From Anaerolineae bacterium (GTDB lineage: Bacteria; Chloroflexota; Anaerolineae; Promineifilales; Promineifilaceae), in NCBI GenBank assembly GCA_028277515.1, contig JANQGC010000218.1:1-6063 (forward strand): a DNA stretch of 6,063 bases, written 5' to 3'. A program made the translations under genes and the position numbers. Shown here piece after piece: positions 1 through 5,808 of this stretch (position 1 is the first letter of the stretch; each line of letters starts with the position of its first letter). The notes beneath the pieces are model-generated. The model had not been told where the DNA came from. It was given only the letters and a program-made list of their open reading frames with translations, and searched no databases.

Positions 1-88
1 ATACGCCAGAGCGCGAAAAATGATTTCGCGGTTACGGTACGATAATTGGCGACTTTGGAATCGCCCTGGGCATTCGTATAAATGTCTT
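1..88. other. Unresolved left edge beyond the chrA stop
   Basis: No gene can be defended here. On the minus strand one frame stays open from the chrA end to the window edge and reads DIYTNAQGDSK then VANYRTVTAKSFFALWR, but it has no ATG, GTG or TTG after the chrA stop. Its nearest possible start is a GTG about 60 bp inside chrA in another frame. On the plus strand one frame ends with IGDFGIALGIRINVF and a TAA at 90-92, which would overlap the chrA stop, but it is closed upstream by TGA at 21-23. A third frame ends at TAA 43-45. These frames share codon boundaries or are very short, so each could be a shadow of another. A converging gene end is possible but unproven. Confidence 0.3.
12..30. 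other. Small perfect hairpin beyond chrA
   Basis: CGCGAAA at 12-18 is the exact reverse complement of TTTCGCG at 24-30, giving a 7-bp stem and a 5-nt loop. It lies about 60 nt downstream of the chrA stop in the direction of chrA transcription. No run of T follows on the minus strand, so it is not a standard intrinsic terminator. A second, weaker pair (GGCGA at 48-52 with TCGCC at 61-65) lies nearer the stop. Both could also be chance structure inside a gene that continues off the window. Confidence 0.3.
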
Positions 89-1468
89 TTAAGTTAAAAA
101 GATAAGGTAATATAATGATCCGGCCAAAGCTGCACCGCCCAGGGTCCACAGCATGCTCACTTTGAAGCGGAACAAAGCGATGAAAGCGGCAATGGCGATC
201 AACAAGGAAGCCCAGTCGATGCTGCTCCAGTCTGGCACATAAAGGCGCAACGGTCCGATATAACCTTCATCGACCGTGCCAAAGATGACATTTAAGGAAA
301 ACCAGATGGCCAGGTTGAGGATAACCCCAACGACCGCGGCCGTGATCGCCGACAGCGCCGTGCTTAGCGACTTGTGGCCGCGCAGGCTTTCAATGTAGGG
401 TGCGCCCATGAAAATCCACAGGAAGCAGGGCACAAAGGTCACCCAGGTGGTGAGTATGGCGCCCCAGATGCCGGCAACCAGGGGTGAATAGCTGCCCGGA
501 TTGCGGTACGCGCCCATGAATCCAACAAACTGCACGACCTGGATCAGAGGTCCAGGCGTGGTTTCAGCCATTCCCAGACCGTCCAGCATCTCACCCGCTT
601 GCAGCCAGCCATAGGTTTGCACGGCTTCCTGGGCGATGTAAGCCAGGACAGCATAAGCGCCGCCAAAGGTGAGCACGGCCGCGCGGCTGAAGAACAGCCC
701 AATTTGCGTGAAAGCATCTTCCTGGCCCATGTAAAACCACAGGAGAAGCAGGGGGGTTGCCCACAGCAGAAGGCAGATGACAAAGACACCAATCGCTCGA
801 GGAGTGGACGGCCGTGTGTGGCCGGCAACCTGGTCGGTGATTACAGCTTCATCTTCAATATCATGTCCCTTAAGCACTAAAAATTCCTTTTCCCAATAAC
901 GGCCGCCCAGCGCACCAATAGCTCCGGCCGTAAGAATAATGATGGGGAAGGGGGCGTCAAAAAAGAAAATAGCGATAAAAGCCAGGGCGGCCATGACCTG
1001 CATGACCCGGTTCTTGAGGGCGCGCTTGCCGATGCGCAGAACGGCTTCGGCCACGATGGCCATAACGGCCGGCTTTAGACCATAGAACAAAGCCTGGACG
1101 AACGTTACATCCTGGTAGCTGGCGTAGATAACGCTCAAAGCCAGGATGGAAATAAAGCCGGGCATGATGAAAAGGATGCCGGCCACCAATCCCCCTTTCA
1201 TTCCATGCAGCAGCCAACCCAAATAGGTGGCTAACTGCTGCGCCTCCGGACCGGGCAGCAGCATTGTATAATTGAGGGCATGCAGAAAGCGGTTTTCGCT
1301 GACCCATCGTTTTTCTTCAACGACGAGACGGTGCATGACCGCCATTTGTCCGGCGGGACCACCGAAGCTGTAAATAGCCAGGCGCACCCAGACCACAAAT
1401 GCTTCTCTAAAGGAAATGTTATGGCTTGGGGCCGCCAGTAGTGGTTGATCGATTGTTTTTTCTGTCAT
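89..1468 (-). CDS. chrA: Long-chain chromate transporter ChrA (CHR family)
   Basis: An inner-membrane transporter of the CHR superfamily; characterised members export chromate using the proton-motive force. The 459-residue product has the two homologous halves of a long-chain ChrA. The first half shows FGGPAGQ at residues 35-41, followed by KRW near 53-55 and LPGPEAQQ at 71-78. The second half shows FGGAYAVL at 268-275 and TTPGPLIQ at 303-310. Hydrophobic segments are frequent throughout, and a polar linker lies at about 190-225. Length and motifs are normal for the family. I chose the ATG at 1468 because family members begin about 20-35 residues before the FGGP motif. An upstream ATG at 1510 or TTG at 1600 would add a non-conserved extension and run through an inverted repeat. 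No clear Shine-Dalgarno precedes 1468. Substrate chromate is inferred from family membership; some CHR proteins carry other oxyanions or are untested. No chrB or other chromate gene is visible beside it. Confidence 0.9.
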   Translation of the reverse strand: MTEKTIDQPLLAAPSHNISFREAFVVWVRLAIYSFGGPAGQMAVMHRLVVEEKRWVSENRFLHALNYTMLLPGPEAQQLATYLGWLLHGMKGGLVAGILFIMPGFISILALSVIYASYQDVTFVQALFYGLKPAVMAIVAEAVLRIGKRALKNRVMQVMAALAFIAIFFFDAPFPIIILTAGAIGALGGRYWEKEFLVLKGHDIEDEAVITDQVAGHTRPSTPRAIGVFVICLLLWATPLLLLWFYMGQEDAFTQIGLFFSRAAVLTFGGAYAVLAYIAQEAVQTYGWLQAGEMLDGLGMAETTPGPLIQVVQFVGFMGAYRNPGSYSPLVAGIWGAILTTWVTFVPCFLWIFMGAPYIESLRGHKSLSTALSAITAAVVGVILNLAIWFSLNVIFGTVDEGYIGPLRLYVPDWSSIDWASLLIAIAAFIALFRFKVSMLWTLGGAALAGSLYYLIFLT

Positions 1469-1717
1469 AATGGCCGCGAAATGTTCAAGTGAGAAACCGC
1501 TGCCGGTCATTGACTTTAGAATTACCAAAAAATTTGCACAGAAATTTGACAACTTTATTATTGGAATATGGGCGAAAATCTCCTTGTAAAAAGTTGTCAA
1601 ATTTTAGGTAATTATGTATTGAATTTTTATTCCATTGTTGCAAGAATAGTATCTTTGTTTTGGATGGGCAAGATATGATCAGATTGTTAACAACTTCATG
1701 ATGACTCAATTATTTCA
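1469..1717. promoter_or_regulatory. Divergent intergenic region between chrA and the 121-aa gene
   Basis: This AT-rich 249-bp gap must hold promoters for two genes read in opposite directions. A weak plus-strand candidate is TTGAAT at 1619-1624, a 17-bp spacer and AAGAAT at 1642-1647, each four of six to consensus. For chrA, the minus strand has TTGCAA at 1643-1638 and a TACATA-like -10 about 19 bp on, which is weak. An AAGGAG ribosome-binding-like sequence lies on the minus strand at 1585-1580 with no usable start codon just downstream. TTGTTAACAA at 1684-1693 is a 10-bp palindrome. The dominant structure is the inverted repeat at 1542-1604, listed separately. Confidence 0.35.
1542..1604. 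repeat. Perfect 15-bp inverted repeat upstream of chrA
   Basis: AAATTTGACAACTTT at 1542-1556 is exactly complementary to AAAGTTGTCAAATTT at 1590-1604, separated by 33 bp. Beyond each arm is a further matching hexamer: ATTACC at 1521-1526 on the left and GGTAAT at 1607-1612 on the right, at 15 and 2 bp from the arm. Each arm contains TTGACA pointing inward, but I find no good -10 at the right distance from either. In a chrA transcript starting upstream it would form a hairpin with AAGGAG in the loop. It could be an operator pair, an RNA structure or the ends of a small mobile remnant; the sequence alone does not decide. Confidence 0.75.
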
Positions 1718-2083
1718 ATGAATCCCTTCACCAAGTTCCTGCGCCGCGGCCGAAACCAGCCCGATTTCGACCTGTTTGTTGATTATTGGGATCGGCTGGA
1801 GGCGCTGACGATCCGGATTTATAAAGAGCAGGTGGATGAAGCGACGGCCGACTCCCAATTCAACACTGTCTGGCCCTGGCTGCGCGAGGCTTACGGCCGG
1901 TTTCAACCAATCCTTGGACCCTATTGGCGACAGACAAGAGCCGCCGGTGCGCTGACAACCAGCGATCCCTTTTTACTGCTTCTCGATTTACAAGCACCGG
2001 CCGACATTCGCGACAACTGGCGGGCGATGCAGCATTTGCCGGCGGCGCGTGAGGCGATTAACTTGTACTTGAGTAGCGAGTAA
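1718..2083 (+). CDS. Hypothetical protein, 121 aa, unknown family
   Basis: I do not recognise this protein. It is soluble, with no signal peptide or membrane segment. It starts with a basic stretch (KFLRRGR, residues 6-12) and then an acidic, aromatic region (DFDLFVDYWDRLEAL, 16-30). Trp and Tyr are frequent, with WPWLREAYGRFQPILGPYW at about 52-70, and the predicted character is mostly helical. A Leu-rich stretch follows at 85-90. The ATG at 1718 has no clear Shine-Dalgarno. A seven-codon frame starting ATGATG at 1698 ends in TGA overlapping this ATG (ATGA), which could allow translational coupling or be chance. The stop codon lies inside a short tandem repeat, so the last four residues are repeat-encoded. 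Codon choice, including CGGCCG words in different frames, matches the neighbours and supports a real gene. Confidence 0.7.
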   Translation: MNPFTKFLRRGRNQPDFDLFVDYWDRLEALTIRIYKEQVDEATADSQFNTVWPWLREAYGRFQPILGPYWRQTRAAGALTTSDPFLLLLDLQAPADIRDNWRAMQHLPAAREAINLYLSSE

Positions 2084-2119
2084 GTGAGTGGGCGAGTGGC
2101 GAGTATGCGAGTAGCGGGT
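2069..2119. repeat. Degenerate GCGAGT tandem repeat, 7-8 bp period
   Basis: GCGAGT-like units begin at 2069 (TTGAGT), 2076, 2084 (GTGAGT), 2092, 2099, 2107 and 2114 (GCGGGT), spaced 7, 8, 8, 7, 8 and 7 bp. The array starts within the last codons of the 121-aa gene and includes its TAA at 2081-2083. The last unit forms the left arm of the adjacent hairpin. It looks like a slippage-prone low-complexity tract rather than a transposon end. No function is apparent. Confidence 0.7.
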
Positions 2120-2130
2120 CACTGACCCGT
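2114..2130 (+). terminator. GC-rich hairpin, possible transcription stop
   Basis: CGGGTC at 2115-2120 pairs with GACCCG at 2124-2129 around a 3-nt loop, with a possible outer G-U pair at 2114/2130. It lies 30 nt after the stop of the 121-aa gene, where a terminator is expected. There is no T-run after it, so intrinsic termination would be weak at best. It could equally be a protein-binding palindrome. Confidence 0.35.
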
Positions 2131-2233
2131 CCTAAGTGGCGTTCAAATGAGCAATTTAGGCAAATTAGTTATTCATCAGAATGACAATTTCAAAAGTGAT
2201 AGGTAAGTTTTTAGGCAATACTTAGAGGACACG
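2131..2233 (+). promoter_or_regulatory. AT-rich leader of the glycosyltransferase gene
   Basis: This stretch separates the hairpin from the glycosyltransferase start. TTTAGGCAA occurs twice in direct orientation, at 2155-2163 and 2210-2218, 55 bp apart. A weak promoter candidate is ATGACA at 2181-2186, a 17-bp spacer and TAAGTT at 2204-2209; the -10 matches consensus at only three positions. AGAGGA at 2224-2229 is the ribosome binding site, 4 nt before the TTG start. Nothing else is visible. Confidence 0.3.
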
Positions 2234-3889
2234 TTGATTGCCCTGCAATTCTCACTCGCCGCTCTTCTGGATAAACGGCCTGGCCGTGGCCTGCTGCTGG
2301 GTTTTTTCTTTCTATTGGCTCTACTCATTCGCCTGGTTTATGCTCAAACCCTGCCGCCGGGGTTGACCGGTGAAGAAGCAGAGTATGCCCGCATTGCTGA
2401 AAATCTGCTCGCCGGCCGGGGATACAGTGGCGTCTATGGTGGACCGCAGTTGATGCATGCGCCACTGTTTTCGCTGCTCACGGCGCTGGTTCTGCCGCTG
2501 TTTGGCGACGTGCAGCCGGCCGGCATGGCGGTTTCTATTCTGGCCGGGGCGGCGTTGGCTCCTTTGCTTTTTATGGTTGGCGATGAGGTGAACGGCCGCC
2601 TGGCCGCTGTCTTCGCCGCAACCATGGCTGCCGTCACGCCCATGTTAATCTATCTTTCGGCCACACTGCTCTCGGAATCATTGACCATCAGCTTCATGAT
2701 GGCCGCGATCTGGGCCACGATGCGCCTGGTGCGTTCCGGAAAGACGATGTTTGCTCCGCTCATGGGTTTGCTCTGGGGTTTGACTTACCTGGCACGGCCG
2801 ACCGGTGCGGTGATGCTGCTCGGTTCGCTGGCATGCCTGGCGGTGATTGCCTTCTTACTGGGAACATCAACCCCCCGGCGCATCGCCGGGCAAAGTCTGC
2901 TGGCGCTGCTCATCTTCGCCCTGGTCGCTGCCCCGTATATCGCTTTTACCACCAGCGTCACCGGCCAGGTGGCCCTGGAATATAAGAGCCGCTATCTTAA
3001 CGCCCTGGTCGCCCGCCAGGTGAAGGGCTTATCGCCGGCTGAAGCGGCGCTGGGTATTGACGAGAATTTCAACCAGGCCGGACCACAGCTTGACCAGACG
3101 GCGTTTATTTTGACTGGTGAAGGAGGGAACACCGGCGGGATAGCGGGGCTGTTCAATGGACCCATCACGCTTGGTCCGGACAATTTGCGGCGCCATATCC
3201 GTCTCTCTTTTTTCGCTTTAACAGTGCCACTCCTGGCATTGGCTGCGCTGGGATTGGCATGTCCGCCTCATGAAAAGGAGCGCCTGCTGCTAAACGGATA
3301 CCTGGCGCTCCTGGCCCTGGGGATCCTTATTGTGCAGCTTGTCGTGCCTCAATTCGTAGCTCGTTTTGTGGCCCCGCTTGTGCCCTTTATCATTTTATTC
3401 GCTGCCCAGGGTGCCGGTTTTTTGGCCACACGCCTGTCCGGATGGTTGAAGGGACGAACCGGCCGTTCGTATACAGGATTGGTGATTATCCTGACGGGGC
3501 TGCTGCTGGTCCTGCTGCTCATTGGGCAGGGGCAGCCACTGCGCCCATCAGATGCGGCCGTCGACCAACTGCTGAGCAAGAAAGCGGTGGGCGAGTGGCT
3601 GGGCGATCAATTCGGCCGGGGACAGATGATCATGAATGATGGTACACTGATTCCCTATTACGCCGGCGGGGAGCTTGCGCCATTACCTTATGCGGCCGAG
3701 GAAGAGGCATTAGCCTATATTGCCGGGCGGGAACCGGACTTCATTGTATTGTCCAGTTATAATAAGTTAAACCTGCCGTATTTAGAGGATTGGCTGGCCG
3801 AGGGCATTCCTGCAGGGCAGGCGCATTTGGTTTATGATCAACCTACATTGGATGGTCTGTCCATACAAATTTATCGCTGGGACTCTTAA
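2234..3889 (+). CDS. GT-C glycosyltransferase, ArnT/PMT-like (GT39/GT83 type)
   Basis: A polytopic membrane protein of the GT-C fold; such enzymes transfer sugars from polyprenyl-phosphate donors to lipids, polysaccharides or proteins on the outer face of the membrane. The 551 residues begin with a hydrophobic helix (about 19-37) followed by the first-loop motif TGEEAEYARIAENLLAGRGY (45-64), the usual place of the catalytic acid. Here the pair is Glu-Glu rather than the more common Asp-Glu. HAPLFSLL (75-82), LLSESLTISF (145-154) and LARPTGAVML (186-195) are further family-like segments. Several membrane helices follow to about 431, then a soluble tail of about 120 residues. The long loop at about 240-320 is probably external. 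The start is TTG with AGAGGA 4 nt upstream; no in-frame ATG lies nearby upstream. Donor and acceptor cannot be told from sequence. No other cell-wall or lipid glycosylation gene is next to it. Confidence 0.8.
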   Translation: MIALQFSLAALLDKRPGRGLLLGFFFLLALLIRLVYAQTLPPGLTGEEAEYARIAENLLAGRGYSGVYGGPQLMHAPLFSLLTALVLPLFGDVQPAGMAVSILAGAALAPLLFMVGDEVNGRLAAVFAATMAAVTPMLIYLSATLLSESLTISFMMAAIWATMRLVRSGKTMFAPLMGLLWGLTYLARPTGAVMLLGSLACLAVIAFLLGTSTPRRIAGQSLLALLIFALVAAPYIAFTTSVTGQVALEYKSRYLNALVARQVKGLSPAEAALGIDENFNQAGPQLDQTAFILTGEGGNTGGIAGLFNGPITLGPDNLRRHIRLSFFALTVPLLALAALGLACPPHEKERLLLNGYLALLALGILIVQLVVPQFVARFVAPLVPFIILFAAQGAGFLATRLSGWLKGRTGRSYTGLVIILTGLLLVLLLIGQGQPLRPSDAAVDQLLSKKAVGEWLGDQFGRGQMIMNDGTLIPYYAGGELAPLPYAAEEEALAYIAGREPDFIVLSSYNKLNLPYLEDWLAEGIPAGQAHLVYDQPTLDGLSIQIYRWDS

Positions 3890-3893
3890 ACAG

Positions 3894-3904
3894 GTGACAG
3901 TCAC
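3894..3904. promoter_or_regulatory. GTGACAGTCAC palindrome between two genes
   Basis: GTGAC and GTCAC flank a central A in the 47-bp gap after the glycosyltransferase stop. The dyad is short, with only one base between the arms, so it cannot make a stable RNA hairpin and is not a terminator. A dimeric regulator site or a dispersed short repeat are both possible. Confidence 0.35.
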
Positions 3905-3936
3905 TTTATAGAAAGGATTTAGAAGGAAACCAAGCT

Positions 3937-4521
3937 ATGGCCCATGAAATGAAAAAGGATTTACCGATTATCCCATTTGCTTCATTCCAGGAGTGGGAAG
4001 CATGGCTGAATGAGAATCATACAAGCGCCCCCGGCCTTTGGGTGAAGCTGGCCAAGAAAAAATCGGGCATTCCTTCACTCACCTATGCTGAGGCGGTGGA
4101 TGGGGGATTGATTTATGGTTGGATTGACAGCCAGAAGGCTTCGTATGATGAAGATTATTGGCTGCAACGCTTCACACCGCGACGACCGAAAAGCAAATGG
4201 TCGCAAAACAACCGGGAACGCATCGAAGAGCTAATCGCCGAAGGACGCATGGAGCCGGCGGGGCTGCGCGAGGTTGAGGCGGCTAAAGAAGATGGCCGTT
4301 GGGATGCTGCTTACGCACCGCAGTCGACGGCCGAGTTGCCCGAAGATTTTCAAAAGAAACTGGATGAACATCCCAGGGCCAGGGCATTTTGGGACAGCTT
4401 AAACAGCGCCAACCGCTACGCCATTTTATATCAAATCCAGGATGCCAAACGGCCAGAAACCCGCACCCGGCGGATTGATAAGTTTGTGTCGATGCTTGAG
4501 GAAGGCAAGAAATTGTATTGA
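3937..4521 (+). CDS. YdeI/OmdA-like family protein
   Basis: A 194-residue soluble protein that matches the YdeI/OmpD-associated (OmdA) family, whose name comes from reports linking enterobacterial members to resistance to antimicrobial peptides or bacteriocins. The biochemical role is not established. The N-terminal part shows the typical SLTYAEAVDGGLIYGWIDSQ (47-66), then YWLQRFTPRRPKSKWSQNN (74-92), which is strongly family-like. The C-terminal part has SANRYAILYQIQDAKRPETR (157-176) followed by RIDKFVSMLEEGKKLY, the usual end of the OmdA domain. Length is normal. There is no signal peptide or membrane segment, so it should be cytosolic. The ATG at 3937 has AAGGA at 3923-3927, 9 nt upstream; a second Met at residue 5 is an alternative. 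It follows the glycosyltransferase by 47 bp and could be co-transcribed with it, though a palindrome lies between. Confidence 0.85.
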   Translation: MAHEMKKDLPIIPFASFQEWEAWLNENHTSAPGLWVKLAKKKSGIPSLTYAEAVDGGLIYGWIDSQKASYDEDYWLQRFTPRRPKSKWSQNNRERIEELIAEGRMEPAGLREVEAAKEDGRWDAAYAPQSTAELPEDFQKKLDEHPRARAFWDSLNSANRYAILYQIQDAKRPETRTRRIDKFVSMLEEGKKLY

Positions 4522-4686
4522 ATATTTACACAGTTTTTTGACACAGAGCTGCACAAAGAATGGCACAGAGAGGCACGGAGTTTTATAATAATAAACAAAG
4601 TTAAACACTGGGTTGTTGGAAAATTCCTCGATAAATATCTCGGTGAATCTTTGCGCCTCTGCTCGCTGCTCTCTGTGTAAAATTAT
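4522..4686. repeat. 165-bp intergenic inverted-repeat element with phased heptamers
   Basis: The element fills nearly all the space between the YdeI/OmdA-like stop and the ribosome binding site of the channel-like gene. Its ends are inverted: TTTACACAG at 4525-4533 and CTGTGTAAA at 4673-4681. The left arm has four direct heptamers, CACAGAG (4542), CACAAAG (4552), CACAGAG (4564) and CACGGAG (4574), spaced 10-12 bp, about one helical turn. The right arm has related heptamers on the opposite strand: CTCGGTG (4639), CTTTGCG (4649) and CTCTGTG (4671). The centre is AT-rich. I recall similar CACAGAG/CTCTGTG-rich intergenic repeats in unrelated environmental bacterial genomes, but cannot confirm that here. 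It contains no credible gene and resembles a small non-autonomous (MITE-like) or REP-like repeat. Confidence 0.7.
4560..4589 (+). promoter_or_regulatory. Candidate promoter inside the repeat element
   Basis: A consensus TATAAT sits at 4584-4589, with ATGGCA (four of six to TTGACA) at 4560-4565 across an 18-bp spacer. It reads toward the channel-like gene, whose start is about 108 nt downstream. The tract is AT-rich, so a chance match is quite possible. Confidence 0.3.
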
Positions 4687-4696
4687 GGAGTGATGG

Positions 4697-5800
4697 ATGA
4701 TTTTGCTGCGCTTGATTGCTGCCATATTGGGTGCTTTGTTGGCATCATATACATTTTACTCGGCCTTGATGACTTTTGTTGTGCCGCGTAGCGCTTCCAA
4801 CCCTTTGACCGGTTTTGTCTTTCGCATAGTACGATTAATTTTTGATTTTATCAGTAAACGGCTGACTACATACGAGCAGCGGGATCATTTGATGGCTGTT
4901 TATGCTCCACTATCTTTGCTGCTCCTGGTCCCATTTTTGCTGCTGCTCACGGCGCTTGGCTATTCACTGATCTACTGGGCATTGGGCATCACGCCCTGGA
5001 CGGAAGCCTTCATCGCCAGTGGCTCATCTCTGTTAACCCTCGGGTATGCATCAATCGACAATTTCCTTTTCCATATTTTCTCATTTAGCGAAGCGGTGAT
5101 TGGGCTGGTTTTGGTGGCCATGTTGATCGCTTATCTGCCGACGATGTACAGCGCTTTTTCTAACCGCGAATCGGCCGTCGCCAAACTGGATGTGCGCGCC
5201 GGCTGGCCGCCAACAGCGCCGGAACTGGTCTGGCGCATGTTAAGTTTTGAAGGGTATGCCGACAGCAGAAAGGAGTTTTGGGAATATTGGGAAAATTGGT
5301 TCACGGAGATTGATGAAAGCCATACCTCGCTGGCCGCCCTGGTCTTTTTCCGCTCACCACGGCCGTATCAATCGTGGGTACTGGCTTCAGGGGTCATTTT
5401 GGATGGGGCGGCGTTGTATATTTCGGCCGTTGATAAAAAACATGATGCCCATCCAGGCCCGGTGATTCGCGCTGGCATCCAGGCCCTGCGCCATATCGCT
5501 GATTTTTTCAAAGTGCCCTACAATCCCGATCCCCATTTTCCGGCCGACCCGATCAGTGTCAGCAAAACGGAGTTTGAAGCCGCCTATGACCGCCTGCGTG
5601 ACCAGGGGGTGCCTATGAAGGCGGATCGGGAACTGGCCTGGAAGAATTTCGCCGGCTGGCGGGTCAATTATGATAGCGCACTGAATGCCCTGGCCCATTT
5701 GACGATGGCTCCGGAGACTTCCTGGCTGTCAGAGTACACGTTTATGCCACCCGATCCGGAAAAAGGGCAAACGGCAGGGGAGTTGAGGAAAGTGGGGTAA
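4697..5800 (+). CDS. Channel-like membrane protein with soluble C-terminal domain
   Basis: A 367-residue protein with an N-terminal membrane part and a soluble remainder. Hydrophobic segments lie at about 4-28, 66-95 and 130-152. Between the last two is a short pore-helix-like stretch, WTEAFIASGSSLLTLGYAS (101-119), whose TLGYAS sits where potassium channels carry TVGYGD. This arrangement (helix, pore loop, helix) is that of a two-TM ion channel with one extra N-terminal helix. The filter lacks the second Gly and the Asp, so potassium selectivity is doubtful. Residues from about 160 on are probably cytoplasmic, with a Trp-rich segment EFWEYWENWFTEIDESHT (193-210), FFRSPRPYQSWV (217-228) and a charged C-terminus; I do not recognise this domain. 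GGAG at 4687-4690 is 6 nt before the ATG, a good start. The upstream repeat element ends right at this ribosome binding site. It could instead be a non-channel membrane sensor. Confidence 0.65.
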   Translation: MILLRLIAAILGALLASYTFYSALMTFVVPRSASNPLTGFVFRIVRLIFDFISKRLTTYEQRDHLMAVYAPLSLLLLVPFLLLLTALGYSLIYWALGITPWTEAFIASGSSLLTLGYASIDNFLFHIFSFSEAVIGLVLVAMLIAYLPTMYSAFSNRESAVAKLDVRAGWPPTAPELVWRMLSFEGYADSRKEFWEYWENWFTEIDESHTSLAALVFFRSPRPYQSWVLASGVILDGAALYISAVDKKHDAHPGPVIRAGIQALRHIADFFKVPYNPDPHFPADPISVSKTEFEAAYDRLRDQGVPMKADRELAWKNFAGWRVNYDSALNALAHLTMAPETSWLSEYTFMPPDPEKGQTAGELRKVG

Positions 5801-5808
5801 TATTCGTC

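Noticed and set aside
544..1307. Several 90-116 aa frames inside chrA on both strands
   Set aside because: They are out-of-frame shadows of a strongly recognised gene, with no motifs or ribosome binding sites of their own.
1469..1600. N-terminal extension of chrA to a TTG at 1600 (503 aa)
   Set aside because: The added 44 residues do not resemble family N-termini, the TTG lies inside the inverted repeat and no ribosome binding site precedes it.
1546..1600. TTGACA -35 boxes in both arms of the inverted repeat as promoters
   Set aside because: Neither is followed by a convincing -10 at 16-18 bp on its strand.
1698..1721. Seven-codon leader peptide (MMTQLFQ) overlapping the start of the 121-aa gene
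   Set aside because: No Shine-Dalgarno precedes it and such short frames are common by chance; noted only as a possible coupling device.
4542..4677. CRISPR-like array from the repeated CACAGAG units
   Set aside because: Units are only 7 bp, spacers 3-5 bp and the right arm is inverted, so it is not a CRISPR array.
4426..4725. 99-aa minus-strand frame through the intergenic repeat
   Set aside because: It overlaps the ends of two well-supported genes and mostly translates the repeat element.
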